Of a DNA stretch of 9,808 nucleotides, positions 1-8,110 are shown in pieces. A model generated the notes under the pieces. That model was given only the letters and a program-made list of their open reading frames with translations. It was not told the origin of the DNA and did no database searches. The DNA is taken from the NCBI GenBank assembly GCA_002371345.1, contig DFHY01000109.1, positions 30,172 to 39,979 of the forward strand, in the 5' to 3' direction. The position numbers were made by a program, and so were the translations under genes. How positions within the stretch are numbered: position 1 is the stretch's first letter; each line of letters begins with the position of its first letter. This DNA comes from Lachnospiraceae bacterium UBA3711. Its GTDB lineage: Bacteria; Bacillota; Clostridia; Lachnospirales; Lachnospiraceae.

Positions 1-1427
1 ATCAGAGGAAGCCCGTGAGGTCCCTTGTGGCTTACGATATAGTCAAATGACCTTGTCAGATGCTCAAACAGCGGCACTTTGGTGGATTCGTCGTTATCGA
101 ACGGAACCATCTCGTCGAGGATCGAGAAATCGCCGGTTTCCTTCACGTAAGCGGCCGTACCCGCGATGAGCCACAGCGGATCGTCATTGAAGCCGGATCC
201 GATATCGGAGTTTCCTCTCTTGGTGAGCGGCTGATACTGGTGATAAGCGGAGCCGTCGGCAAACTGCGTTGAGGCGATGTCGATGATTCTCTCGCGGGCT
301 TTCTCAGGAATAAGGTGTACGAAACCGAGAAGATCCTGGTTGGAATCTCTGAAGCCCATGCCGCGGCCGATGCCGGATTCATAATATGAGGTTGATCTTG
401 ACATATTGAAGGTGACCATGCACTGGTACTGATTCCAGATGTTCACCATCCTGTTAAGCTTATCGTCCGCGCTGCTGACACTGTAGCCGGACAGAAGAGC
501 AGTCCAGTATTCATTGAGCTGCGCAAACGCACTCTCGACATCCTCTTTGGTCCGGAACTTCGCGAGCAGCTTGTCGGCAGGAGCCTTGTTGATGACGTTC
601 GGAGCTTCCCATTTCTGGTCCACAGGATTCTCGGCGTAACCGAGGACGAATACGAATGTCTTCTCCTGTCCCGGCGCGAGAGTGACTTCAAGCTCGTGGG
701 CGGCGATCGGATACCAGCCGCTTGCCACGGAATTCGTGCATCCGCCCTTTTCGATGGCCTCGGGGCATGACGCGGAACGGTATGTTCCGATGAACGCGTC
801 CCTGGAGGTGTCGAAGGCGGCAGCCTTCTCATTTACGGAGAAATAGGCATAGTGGTTTCTACGCTCCCTGTACTCAGTCTTGTGATAGATTGTGGAGCCG
901 ATGACCTCAACCTCGCCTGTTGACAGATTCCTCTGATAGTTCGTCATATCGTCGAGCGCGTTCCAGAGACAGAACTCCACGTAGGAATAGACCTTGAAGC
1001 TCTTTTCCTTGTCACTGTCGTTCCTGACGGTGAGACAGTTGATCTCACAGGTGTCATTGAGAGGAACAAAATTCAGCAGGTCAGCGCTGATGCCGTTCTT
1101 CGAAGAGAGGAAACGGGTGTACCCGATTCCGTGATGGCACTCATAGGAATCGAGCTCAGTCTGGGTCGGCTGCCAGCCGGGATTCCATACACAGCCGCCG
1201 TCCGCGATATAGTAATACTTGCCGTTTGAATCATACGGAACGTTGTTGTAGCGGTAGCGGGTGATACGGAGCATCTTGGCATCCTTGTAGAAGCTGTAGC
1301 CGCCGCAGGTATTCGAGACGATGGAAAAGAAATCATTGCAGCCGAGATAATTGATCCAGGGCAGCGGTGTCCTGGGTGTGGTGATGACGTACTCACGGGC
1401 AGCATCATCAAAGTAGCCGTATTTCAT
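1..1427 (-). CDS. cbp: Cellobiose phosphorylase (GH94), N-terminal 475 codons, runs off window edge
   Basis: The gene is read right to left from ATG at 1427-1425 and is open to the window edge; 475 codons are visible of the roughly 810 usual for the family. The start [20 protein letters not shown] and the blocks [33 protein letters not shown] and [10 protein letters not shown] (residues 357-366) match, as I recall them, cellobiose phosphorylases such as that of Clostridium thermocellum almost block by block. The enzyme is known to split cellobiose with phosphate into glucose 1-phosphate and glucose in the cytoplasm, saving ATP during cellulose use. Visible are the N-terminal beta-sandwich and the start of the (alpha/alpha)6 barrel, including Arg360 and Asp365 of the substrate-site block. 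The catalytic Asp of the later ADWND-type block lies beyond the edge, so activity cannot be judged. A Shine-Dalgarno AAAGGAG sits 10 nt before the start. No signal peptide is seen. It is divergent from the LacI-type gene and probably controlled by it. Cellodextrin phosphorylase is less likely given the closeness to the cellobiose enzymes. Confidence 0.95.
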   Translation of the reverse strand, partial: MKYGYFDDAAREYVITTPRTPLPWINYLGCNDFFSIVSNTCGGYSFYKDAKMLRITRYRYNNVPYDSNGKYYYIADGGCVWNPGWQPTQTELDSYECHHGIGYTRFLSSKNGISADLLNFVPLNDTCEINCLTVRNDSDKEKSFKVYSYVEFCLWNALDDMTNYQRNLSTGEVEVIGSTIYHKTEYRERRNHYAYFSVNEKAAAFDTSRDAFIGTYRSASCPEAIEKGGCTNSVASGWYPIAAHELEVTLAPGQEKTFVFVLGYAENPVDQKWEAPNVINKAPADKLLAKFRTKEDVESAFAQLNEYWTALLSGYSVSSADDKLNRMVNIWNQYQCMVTFNMSRSTSYYESGIGRGMGFRDSNQDLLGFVHLIPEKARERIIDIASTQFADGSAYHQYQPLTKRGNSDIGSGFNDDPLWLIAGTAAYVKETGDFSILDEMVPFDNDESTKVPLFEHLTRSFDYIVSHKGPHGLPL

Positions 1428-1470
1428 ACTGGATGTTCTCCTTTTCAGAAACAGTTCGACAGACTATCTC

Positions 1471-1499
1471 CCGGAACTGAGTGCCGGGTGCTGTTCCGG
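1471..1499 (-). other. Hairpin in the phosphorylase mRNA leader
   Basis: CCGGAAC (1471-1477) and GTTCCGG (1493-1499) form a perfect 7-bp inverted repeat around a 15-nt loop. One more CT/AG step can pair outside it past a bulged C. It lies in the predicted 5' leader of the phosphorylase mRNA, about 44 nt before the start codon. There is no following T run on the gene's strand, so it is not a simple terminator. It may stabilise the mRNA or be incidental. Confidence 0.4.
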
Positions 1500-1537
1500 A
1501 GCGGAAGTGACAAGAGTACGTCATCTGACCACTGCCG

Positions 1538-1549
1538 GAAAACGATTAA
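1538..1549. promoter_or_regulatory. Candidate LacI-type operator just downstream of the phosphorylase start site
   Basis: The top strand reads GAAAACGATTAA. Its left half GAAAAC is identical to the half-site of the perfect operator at 1739-1750, and 9 of 12 positions agree overall, with the central CG kept. It lies about 10-21 nt downstream of the predicted phosphorylase transcription start (about 1559), where a bound repressor would block elongation. Its centre is 201 bp from the perfect operator. Binding is inferred only. Confidence 0.45.
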
Positions 1550-1565
1550 GTTAAATTCTGAGAAA

Positions 1566-1594
1566 AGTATAAACGGTAATGTGCAGAAAAGCAA
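1566..1594 (-). promoter_or_regulatory. Candidate sigma-A promoter for the phosphorylase gene
   Basis: On the bottom strand TTGCTT (1594-1589) and TATACT (1571-1566) are separated by 17 nt. The -10 box matches the TATAAT consensus at five of six positions, the -35 box only at three. Transcription would start near 1559 and give a leader of about 130 nt. It is the best promoter I could find in the right direction in this gap. The weak -35 box fits a regulated promoter. Confidence 0.5.
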
Positions 1595-1602
1595 TCGGTT
1601 TC
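1591..1602. promoter_or_regulatory. Candidate LacI-type operator overlapping the phosphorylase -35 box
   Basis: The top strand reads GCAATCGGTTTC, which agrees at 9 of 12 positions with GAAAACGTTTTC and shares the central CG. It overlaps the proposed -35 box (1589-1594), where a repressor would occlude RNA polymerase. It lies 53 bp, about five helical turns, from the candidate at 1538-1549. It is weaker than the perfect site and could also be a degenerate catabolite-repression (cre-like) site, since CcpA belongs to the same family and binds related sequences. Confidence 0.35.
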
Positions 1603-1700
1603 GGAAATGAATTACTGTGCATAGTACACAAAGATAGAGCTGAAAAACTGTAGAAATCGTCAAAACGAAGGGGGATTCCCTAAAAGCATGGGTGTATCGG

Positions 1701-1730
1701 TTGCAAATATGCGTATAAATAGGCTATAAT
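1701..1730 (+). promoter_or_regulatory. Sigma-A promoter of the LacI-type regulator gene
   Basis: TTGCAA (1701-1706) and a perfect TATAAT (1725-1730) are separated by 18 nt. Transcription should begin near 1737, directly in front of or inside the palindromic operator at 1739-1750. This gives a leader of about 85 nt before the regulator's start codon and probably also drives the downstream sensor kinase. Confidence 0.8.
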
Positions 1731-1738
1731 GGCCTCAC

Positions 1739-1750
1739 GAAAACGTTTTC
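1739..1750. promoter_or_regulatory. Perfect palindromic LacI/GalR-family operator
   Basis: GAAAACGTTTTC is a perfect 12-bp palindrome with the central CG typical of LacI/GalR-family operators, where the hinge-helix leucine inserts. It begins 8 nt after the -10 box, at the predicted start site of the adjacent regulator gene. Self-repression is therefore the simplest reading. A catabolite regulator of the same family (CcpA) could also bind here. Confidence 0.8.
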
Positions 1751-1821
1751 ATTGGCAAGCAGGCCGACAGGCGGATTGAGGTATTGTCTGAGTGCGGCGT
1801 TTTCGAGAGAGGGGGCATGTT

Positions 1822-2835
1822 ATGGTTTCTATGAAAGATATCGCCGCGAGATGCAAGGTATCTGTGGCTACTGTAAGCAAGGCGCTCAACGGGTACAGTG
1901 ATATCGGAAAGAAGAAGAGAGAGGAAATCCAGGCTGTCGCGAAGGAGATGGGCTATTTCCCGAATTCCTCCGCCCGTGCCCTCAAGACCAACCGCACATA
2001 CGACCTTGGGATACTGTTTTCGGACAATCTTCACAGCGGGCTGACGCATGATTACTTTGCCGCAATCCTTGACAGCTTCAAGGTGACCGCCGAATCACGC
2101 GGATACGATATTACTTTTACGTCGATGAATATGGTCGCGAACCGCAGAATGAGTTATTATGAGCATTGCAGGTACCGCGGACTGGACGGTGTCGTGATCG
2201 CCAATATAGACTTCACTACTCCGGAGGTTCTGGAGCTGGTGCGCTCAAGCCTTCCTGTGGTGACGATAGACTTCACCTTCGACGGAAGAATCGCTATCGT
2301 GTCGGACAATGTGAAGGGGATGAAGGATCTGGTTGACTATGTCTGCTCCATGGGGCACAGAAGGATCGCTTACATCCATGGCGACGATAATTCCGTCACC
2401 AGAGACAGGATCTCAAGCTTCCACAGGGCGCTCTATAATCACGGGATCAGTGTCCCGGACAGCTATCTGAAGAAGTCAAGGTACCGTGACGGCGAGACGA
2501 CTATGCTGTGCATGCAGGAGCTGCTGGAGTTGAAGGACCGTCCCACATGTGTCTTCACACCTGACGATTTCTCAGCGGTCGGGGCTTATCACGCTGTGCA
2601 GGAGGCCGGGCTGAAGGTGCCGGACGACATCTCCATAGTTGGCTATGACGGCATCCCGATGTCGCAGGCGCTGTTCCCCAAGCTCACAACACTATGGCAG
2701 GATACGAAACAGATCGGCCAGAGAGCGGCAGAGGAGCTGATAGCACTGATCGAGACGCCGAAGACGACCCTTATAGAGAAAGAACTGATCGTCGGAAAGC
2801 TGATGGAAGGCGGGTCAGTACTTAAGATTGGATAG
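1822..2835 (+). CDS. LacI/GalR-family transcriptional repressor
   Basis: This is a 337-residue DNA-binding regulator of normal length for the family. Residues 4-23 form the N-terminal helix-turn-helix (MKDIAARCKVSVATVSKALN). The hinge helix follows at about 48-56 (NSSARALKT, with Leu54 as the likely minor-groove residue). The rest is the two-lobed sugar-binding-like effector domain, with family blocks such as GVVIANI, RRIAYIHGD, TCVFTPDDFSAVGAYHA and DISIVGYDGI. Three in-frame starts exist: GTG 1792, ATG 1822 and ATG 1831. I chose 1822 because AGAGGGGG ends 6 nt before it. It is divergent from cellobiose phosphorylase and has a perfect LacI-type palindrome at its own promoter, so it probably represses itself and the phosphorylase gene, released by cellobiose or a related sugar. 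The ligand is inferred from the neighbour only. The sensor kinase gene follows on the same strand after 59 nt. Confidence 0.93.
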   Translation: MVSMKDIAARCKVSVATVSKALNGYSDIGKKKREEIQAVAKEMGYFPNSSARALKTNRTYDLGILFSDNLHSGLTHDYFAAILDSFKVTAESRGYDITFTSMNMVANRRMSYYEHCRYRGLDGVVIANIDFTTPEVLELVRSSLPVVTIDFTFDGRIAIVSDNVKGMKDLVDYVCSMGHRRIAYIHGDDNSVTRDRISSFHRALYNHGISVPDSYLKKSRYRDGETTMLCMQELLELKDRPTCVFTPDDFSAVGAYHAVQEAGLKVPDDISIVGYDGIPMSQALFPKLTTLWQDTKQIGQRAAEELIALIETPKTTLIEKELIVGKLMEGGSVLKIG

Positions 2836-2943
2836 AACAGACAAAGAACCGGTCATATAAGGGATGGAAATGGAAAGCGGGTCATTACTGAAGAATGAGT
2901 GAGACAGATAAAGAGCCGGTCGTTATGGCATATGAAAATGTAA
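2803..2943. repeat. Diverged 67-bp-period tandem duplication across the regulator/kinase junction
   Basis: Bases 2803-2856 align without gaps to 2870-2923 at an offset of 67, with 42 of 54 identical by hand count. A further block, ATGGAAATGGAA (2864-2875) against ATGAAAATGTAA (2932-2943), continues the match at offset 68. In copy 1 the regulator's tail reads MEGGSVLKIG then TAG. Copy 2 still encodes MESGSLLKNE then TGA (2900-2902), a ghost of the same tail. In the kinase frame copy 2 begins MSETDKEPVV, while copy 1 holds LDRTDKEPVI then TAA. The original junction seems to have had the regulator's stop overlapping the kinase start. Confidence 0.85.
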
Positions 2944-5342
2944 AACGGATTACAGGGTGTATAACATATCCTGCAGCCTGCTTCAGAAGGGTGTTGGCTG
3001 CAGGATTGTTTTCTATGGTTTTACTGCTTCTAATATCCGCTGGCGGCAATTTATGTCTGATGGCGGATGAAAGGCCTGAAACCGATATACAGGCAGAAGC
3101 AGCTCTTCCCGGAAAGGGGGAGAAGCATGTGCTTGTCCTGTTTTCCTATACTACGAGCTGGGTCAGCGAGAGAGACGTGCTTCACGGACTTACGTCAAAC
3201 ATGATTCCGTCAGTCAGGCTCGATACTGTGTTCATGGATACAAAAAACATAGGCATGGAGCAGGCGGAGAAGATTACGGAAGAGCATGTCCGCCTGCTCA
3301 AGGACAAAATAAGATATGACGCCATTGTCGCCATAGATGACGACGCCCTTAACTTCGTTCTGAAAAAAAGGAATGAATGGTTCGCCGGAATCCCGGTGGT
3401 CTTCAATAATATCAACTCAAGGGATATCGCCGAGAGAGCCGTTGAGGATCCTCTGATAACCGGAATCTACGAGACCTTCTTCGGAGCGGAAACTGTAGAG
3501 GCTGCCAGGGTGATATATCCGAAGGCTGTGCGCGTGGTGGGGCTGTCCGACCACTCCCCGACAGGTCTTGCCGTAAATGAGCGCTTCATGGAGCTTAAAG
3601 ACAGCATAGACCTTGATTTTGAGCTGCTGGATATGATGGAACTGTCCAGGGACGAGATCGTGGGAAAGATATCATCATATGGAGACGATACCATCCTGAT
3701 GTATCTGAACTTTACTCAGGATAAAGACGGCAACATATACGGCCTGGATGAGTCGTACAGGTTTATAACGGACATCACGAAGCTGCCTCTGTTCAGGCCT
3801 GATCAGATCGGTATCGGAATGGGCGTTCTGGGCGGATGCGGAGGATCCTTCGCCGAGGCGGGCGAGAGAACTGCCAGGATACTGATGGATGTCCTGAACG
3901 GAGAAGACATATCCGGCATGGGCGTTCTGGACATGGAGGGGCAGTATGTGTTCGACGCTTCTCTTCTGGGCCGCTACGGCGTAAGCAAGTCAAAGCTGCC
4001 GGCGGGCACTCTGTTTGTAAACCAGAAGAAATCCTTCTGGAAGGAGTATTCTTTTGTGCTGATGCCGGTCATAGTAATAATACTGCTTCTGGTGATAATA
4101 GTGGTGCTTCTGGCAGCGGACCGCCGCAGGCTGGAGTCGCTGCTCAGCAGCCGCAGGAAGCTGTCCGATTCCGAGATAAGGCGCCGCAGGGCAGAGTCAC
4201 AGTCCAGCGCCGTCGGCAAGTTCCTCTCATCGGTGAGCCATGACCTGAGGACTCCTCTGTCCAGCATCATCGGTTACACGGATCTGGCGATATCCGAGAC
4301 CGATGAGGAGAAGAGGACAGATTATCTGGAGAAGATACGTTCGTCGGGCGAACTGCTGACGGGAATAGTGAGCGATACCCTGGATGTGTCAAGGATACTC
4401 AGCGGAAAGACCCGCATCAATCCGGTGCCGACTACGATGGATAAGGTATCGGCAAGCGTGATATCGTCAGTCAGCGAGACCGCGAGAAAGAAGCGGGTGC
4501 GATTTTACAGCAGCGTGCAGGACGGCAGCCTTCTGATAAGAGTTGACCAGATGAAGCTTCAGCGTATTATACTCAATCTCCTGACCAATGCTGTGAAATA
4601 CACTCCGGAGGGAGGACAGGTCACCCTTGAGATAGAACACCTCGAAGAGAGAGTGAACGGCTGCAACTTTAAGATCTGCGTCACAGACACAGGCGTCGGC
4701 ATAAGCAGGGATTTTCAGAAGATTATGTTTGAGCCCTTTATGCAGGAGAAGGTGGATCCTCTTAAGTCCGGCGCCCGTGAAGGGACAGGCCTGGGGCTTA
4801 CGATTGTCCGGAGCAATGTGGAGCAGATGGGCGGATTCATCGATCTCAGGTCTGAAGAAGGAGCAGGAACAAGCATCAGCGTCTTCCTCCCGATCGACGT
4901 CAGGGAAGGAGAGTGTGAGGAGAGCATTGAGCCTGAGACGCGCAATTTCAGCAAGCTGGCCGGGATGAAGGTTCTGGTCGCTGAGGACAGCGACATGAAC
5001 AGAGAGGTTGCCAGGGCAGTCCTTGCGGGAAAGAAGATCGAATGCGTATGCGTCAGCGACGGGCGGCAGGCGGTCGAAGCCTTTGAAACGTCACCGGCCG
5101 GGACATTTGACGCGATACTGATGGACCTTAGGATGCCGGTAATGGACGGATATGAGGCGGCTTCAAGGATCCGTTCACTGAAACGGGAAGACGCGGCCTC
5201 AATTCCGATCTACGCGCTGAGCGCCGACGTGTACGACGAGGATAAAAAGAAGGTACAGGACGCCGGCATGAACGGGCATATATCAAAACCGATCCGGCCG
5301 GAAAAACTGTATGATGCACTTATGGGCTTGAATATCCCCTGA
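2895..5342 (+). CDS. Membrane hybrid histidine kinase with ABC-type substrate-binding sensor domain and C-terminal receiver
   Basis: The 815-residue protein has an N-terminal membrane segment (about 33-51). Then follows an extracellular domain of about 300 residues (78-370) resembling the ABC_sub_bind (PF04392-like) substrate-binding fold. A second membrane segment is at about 387-408. The HisKA domain carries SHDLRTPL with the phospho-acceptor His449. The ATPase domain shows the N box (Asn565), DTGVGI (Asp598) and GTGLGL (630-635). The C-terminal receiver has acidic Glu697/Asp698, phospho-acceptor Asp744 in LMDLRMP, Ser776 and Lys798. All catalytic residues I looked for are present. It probably binds an extracellular small molecule and relays phosphate from His449 to Asp744. 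No phosphotransfer domain or DNA-binding partner is encoded here, so its output is unknown. The start 2895 lies in a tandem duplication and lacks a strong Shine-Dalgarno site; ATG 2925 is an alternative. Co-transcription with the LacI-type gene suggests a ligand linked to cellulose breakdown, but that is inference. Confidence 0.92.
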   Translation: MSETDKEPVVMAYENVKRITGCITYPAACFRRVLAAGLFSMVLLLLISAGGNLCLMADERPETDIQAEAALPGKGEKHVLVLFSYTTSWVSERDVLHGLTSNMIPSVRLDTVFMDTKNIGMEQAEKITEEHVRLLKDKIRYDAIVAIDDDALNFVLKKRNEWFAGIPVVFNNINSRDIAERAVEDPLITGIYETFFGAETVEAARVIYPKAVRVVGLSDHSPTGLAVNERFMELKDSIDLDFELLDMMELSRDEIVGKISSYGDDTILMYLNFTQDKDGNIYGLDESYRFITDITKLPLFRPDQIGIGMGVLGGCGGSFAEAGERTARILMDVLNGEDISGMGVLDMEGQYVFDASLLGRYGVSKSKLPAGTLFVNQKKSFWKEYSFVLMPVIVIILLLVIIVVLLAADRRRLESLLSSRRKLSDSEIRRRRAESQSSAVGKFLSSVSHDLRTPLSSIIGYTDLAISETDEEKRTDYLEKIRSSGELLTGIVSDTLDVSRILSGKTRINPVPTTMDKVSASVISSVSETARKKRVRFYSSVQDGSLLIRVDQMKLQRIILNLLTNAVKYTPEGGQVTLEIEHLEERVNGCNFKICVTDTGVGISRDFQKIMFEPFMQEKVDPLKSGAREGTGLGLTIVRSNVEQMGGFIDLRSEEGAGTSISVFLPIDVREGECEESIEPETRNFSKLAGMKVLVAEDSDMNREVARAVLAGKKIECVCVSDGRQAVEAFETSPAGTFDAILMDLRMPVMDGYEAASRIRSLKREDAASIPIYALSADVYDEDKKKVQDAGMNGHISKPIRPEKLYDALMGLNIP

Positions 5343-5355
5343 TATTTGATAAAAT
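5328..5355 (+). promoter_or_regulatory. Candidate extended -10 promoter before the glycosyltransferase gene
   Basis: TTGAAT (5328-5333) and TAAAAT (5350-5355) are 16 nt apart, and a TG at 5347-5348 gives the extended -10 form TGATAAAAT. It overlaps the end of the kinase gene and would start transcription about 28 nt before the glycosyltransferase ATG. It could uncouple the glycosyltransferase-glnS-DUF218 group from the sensor genes. No terminator is seen between the kinase and this site. Confidence 0.45.
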
Positions 5356-5389
5356 ACTGAAAAATCACAATTCTTAGGAAGGGAGCGGA

Positions 5390-6415
5390 ATGAAGATTCT
5401 TACCGTTGTGATTCCGTGCTACAATTCGGAATCCTATATGAGAAAATCTATTGAATCCCTGCTTCCCGGCGGAGATGATATAGAGATCCTTATCATTGAT
5501 GACGGTTCGCAGAAGGATAATACACTTGAGATAGCGAAGGATTATGAGGAGCGATATCCCGGTATCGTGCGTGCGATCCACCAGAAGAACAAGGGGCACG
5601 GCGGTGCTGTCAATACCGGTATCCAGGAGGCTTCCGGCATCTACTTCAAGGTCGTGGATTCGGATGACTGGGTGGACTCCAAGATTCTGCTGCGTGTCAT
5701 CAACAGGCTTAAGATGCTTGAGGAGAGAAAGACCCCGGTCGATATGATGCTCACCAACTTTGTCTATGACAAGGAGGGGGCATGGCGTAAGAATGTCATG
5801 CAGTTCAGGCACGCATTTCCGCAGAACCGTATCATCTCCTGGGACGACCTCGGCCATTTGAAGCAGACCCAGTACATACTTATGCACAATATCATATACA
5901 GGCATGATGTGCTCATCCGGTCCGGACTGAGGATGCCCCTGCATACATTTTATGTGGATAATGTCTTCTGCTATCAGCCTCTCCCGTACTGCGAGAAGCT
6001 GTACTATATGGATGTCAACTTCTATCATTACATGATCGGCCGCGAGGACCAGAGCGTCAACGAGAAGATCATGATCAGCCGTATCGATCAGCAGATCAGG
6101 GTCAACAAGATCATGATCGACGTGTTCACACAGCAAAACTGGAGCGGCCTGGACAAGAATGTCCGCAAGTACATGCTGAACTACCTGAATAAGATCATGA
6201 CCGTCACCTCTGTGCTGCTGATGGTTGGAGGCACCACGGAGGACTATGAGAAGAAGGCTGACCTGTGGGGGTATCTGAAGCATAAGAATGAGAAACTCTA
6301 CTACCGCCTGCGGATGTCATTTCTGGGGATGTGGATGAATCTTCCCGGAGCCTTATCACATAAGGCGGTCGTAAGAGGTTACAAGATTCTGCGCCGGTTC
6401 ATTCATTTCAATTGA
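5390..6415 (+). CDS. Family 2 (GT-A fold) glycosyltransferase
   Basis: The 341-residue protein starts with the GT2 nucleotide-sugar fold. It has VVIPCYNSESYMRKSIESLL (residues 6-25), the UDP-contact pair Asp37-Asp38 in IIDDGS, the block NKGHGGAVNTGI (67-78), and the metal-binding Asp-x-Asp at 90-92 in VVDSDDWVD. The C-terminal half (about 120-341) is less conserved and rich in aromatic and basic residues. No clear membrane-spanning helix or signal peptide is visible, so it is probably cytosolic or attached to the inner membrane face by its basic tail. It should transfer a sugar to a cell-surface glycan or glycolipid; donor and acceptor cannot be told from sequence. The start is well supported by GGAAGGGAG just upstream. 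It ends 29 nt before glnS. No polysaccharide cluster surrounds it, so it may act alone. Confidence 0.9.
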   Translation: MKILTVVIPCYNSESYMRKSIESLLPGGDDIEILIIDDGSQKDNTLEIAKDYEERYPGIVRAIHQKNKGHGGAVNTGIQEASGIYFKVVDSDDWVDSKILLRVINRLKMLEERKTPVDMMLTNFVYDKEGAWRKNVMQFRHAFPQNRIISWDDLGHLKQTQYILMHNIIYRHDVLIRSGLRMPLHTFYVDNVFCYQPLPYCEKLYYMDVNFYHYMIGREDQSVNEKIMISRIDQQIRVNKIMIDVFTQQNWSGLDKNVRKYMLNYLNKIMTVTSVLLMVGGTTEDYEKKADLWGYLKHKNEKLYYRLRMSFLGMWMNLPGALSHKAVVRGYKILRRFIHFN

Positions 6416-6444
6416 CGCGGAGCACACAAGGAGTTTGATAAACC

Positions 6445-8109
6445 ATGGAGAATCAGAGCAGAAACTTTATAGAACAGATAATCGACAGGGATCTGGAGGA
6501 AGGCCGCGTTGACCACGTCATGACCCGTTTCCCGCCTGAGCCCAACGGGTATCTTCATATCGGACACGCGAAGTCGATACTTCTCAACTACGGGCTGGCG
6601 CAGGAGTATCACGGCAAGTTCAACCTGAGATTTGACGACACCAATCCCACCAAGGAGAAGAGCGAGTTCGTCGAGTCGATAGAGAACGACGTCAGATGGC
6701 TCGGCGCTGACTTTGAGGACCGCCTGTATTTCGCGTCCGATTATTTTGAGCAGATGTATGAGGCGGCGGTGAAGCTCATCAGGAAGGGCAAGGCGTTTGT
6801 GTGCGACCTGACGGCGGATCAGATCCGGGAGTACCGCGGAACCCTCAAGGAAGCAGGTAAGAATTCTCCTTACAGGGACAGGAGCGTCGAGGAGAACCTG
6901 AAGCTGTTCGAGGAGATGAAAAACGGCGTGTATGAGGACGGCGCGAAGGTGCTCCGCGCGAAGATCGACATGTCATCGCCGAATATGAATATGAGGGATC
7001 CGGTCATCTACCGCATAGCGCACATTTCACACGCCAATACAGGTGATAAATGGTGCATATACCCGATGTATGATTTCGCCCATCCGATCGAGGACGCGAT
7101 CGAGGGGGTCACACACTCTATCTGCACGCTTGAGTTCGAGGATCACAGGCCGCTGTACGACTGGGTGGTAAATGAGCTCGAATACGAGCAGCCTCCGAGG
7201 CAGATCGAGTTCGCGAAGATGTATCTGACAAATGTCGTCACCGGCAAGCGTTATATCAAGAAGCTGGTCGAGAACGGCATCGTGGACGGCTGGGACGATC
7301 CGCGTCTCGTCTCGATATCGGGCCTGAGAAGAAGAGGATACACGCCTGAGGCGATCAGGATGTTCGTTGAGCTGAGCGGCATTTCGAAGGCGCAGTCCTC
7401 CGCGGAGTACGCGATGCTTGAGTACTGTGTCAGGGAGGATCTGAAGCTCAAGAGAGAAAGAGTGATGGGAATCCTGCACCCGCTCAGACTCGTCATCGAT
7501 AACTACCCGGAGGGGCAGACAGAGGAGCTTGAGGTTGAGAACAATCTTGAGAATCCTGAACTCGGATCGAGGAAGGTGCCGTTTGGCCGCGAGCTGTACA
7601 TAGAGCAGGAGGACTTCATGGAGGTCCCGGTTCCCAAGTACAGAAGACTCTATCCCGGCAATGAAGTGCGCCTGATGCACGCCTATCTTGTGACCTGCAC
7701 AGGAGTGGAGAAGGATGAGGCCGGCAATGTCATCGCCGTACACTGCACCTATGATCCGGCTACGCGCGGAGGAAATGCGCCGGACGGACGGAAGGTCAGG
7801 GGCACGATCCACTGGGTCGAGAAGAACAGCGCTCTTCCGTGCGAGATCAGGCTGTATGAGAATATAGTCGATGAGGAAAAGGGTGTATATGACGAGGAGA
7901 CGGGCGAGCTGAACCTGAATCCGAACTCGCTTCAGGTCCTGAAGGACTGCTTCGTCGAGGCTTCGCTCAAGGGCGCGAAGGCTCCGGATTCGTTCCAGTT
8001 TGTCAGAACCGGTTACTTCTGTGTGGACTCTAAGCTGTCCAAGGAGGACCGCTTGGTGTTCAACCGCATCGCTGCCCTGAAGTCTTCTTTCAAGCTTCCG
8101 GTATCGTGA
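6445..8109 (+). CDS. glnS: Glutaminyl-tRNA synthetase
   Basis: This 554-residue cytosolic class I synthetase charges tRNA-Gln with glutamine using ATP. The catalytic core shows [17 protein letters not shown] with the HIGH motif at 38-41, NLRFDDTNP, and [20 protein letters not shown]. The tRNA-contact block [20 protein letters not shown] follows. From about residue 340 come the two beta-barrel anticodon-binding domains, ending in a normal GlnRS C-terminus with no YqeY fusion. GlnRS rather than GluRS is supported by the [12 protein letters not shown] block and the beta-barrel C-terminus. The second ATP motif reads VVTGKR (264-269, Lys268) where E. coli GlnRS has VMSKRK, a variant of the KMSKS loop. 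The start follows AAGGAG by 11 nt. The gene lies 29 nt after the glycosyltransferase and 1 nt before the DUF218 gene. Its presence suggests direct Gln-tRNA charging, in contrast to Bacillus-type species that use only the amidotransferase route. Confidence 0.97.
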   Translation: MENQSRNFIEQIIDRDLEEGRVDHVMTRFPPEPNGYLHIGHAKSILLNYGLAQEYHGKFNLRFDDTNPTKEKSEFVESIENDVRWLGADFEDRLYFASDYFEQMYEAAVKLIRKGKAFVCDLTADQIREYRGTLKEAGKNSPYRDRSVEENLKLFEEMKNGVYEDGAKVLRAKIDMSSPNMNMRDPVIYRIAHISHANTGDKWCIYPMYDFAHPIEDAIEGVTHSICTLEFEDHRPLYDWVVNELEYEQPPRQIEFAKMYLTNVVTGKRYIKKLVENGIVDGWDDPRLVSISGLRRRGYTPEAIRMFVELSGISKAQSSAEYAMLEYCVREDLKLKRERVMGILHPLRLVIDNYPEGQTEELEVENNLENPELGSRKVPFGRELYIEQEDFMEVPVPKYRRLYPGNEVRLMHAYLVTCTGVEKDEAGNVIAVHCTYDPATRGGNAPDGRKVRGTIHWVEKNSALPCEIRLYENIVDEEKGVYDEETGELNLNPNSLQVLKDCFVEASLKGAKAPDSFQFVRTGYFCVDSKLSKEDRLVFNRIAALKSSFKLPVS

Positions 8110-8110
8110 G

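Noticed and set aside
1792..1821. GTG at 1792 as the start of the LacI-type regulator
   Set aside because: It would add ten residues not typical before the helix-turn-helix, and the strong AGAGGGGG site is correctly spaced for ATG 1822.
5210..6283. 357-residue ORF on the bottom strand opposite the glycosyltransferase
   Set aside because: It lies antisense to a gene with clear GT2 motifs and has no domain of its own; it is a by-product of codon bias.
6410..6439. A separate promoter for glnS (TTGACG at the end of the glycosyltransferase gene)
   Set aside because: No acceptable -10 box lies at 16-18 nt; the region is better explained as an intergenic gap with the glnS ribosome site.
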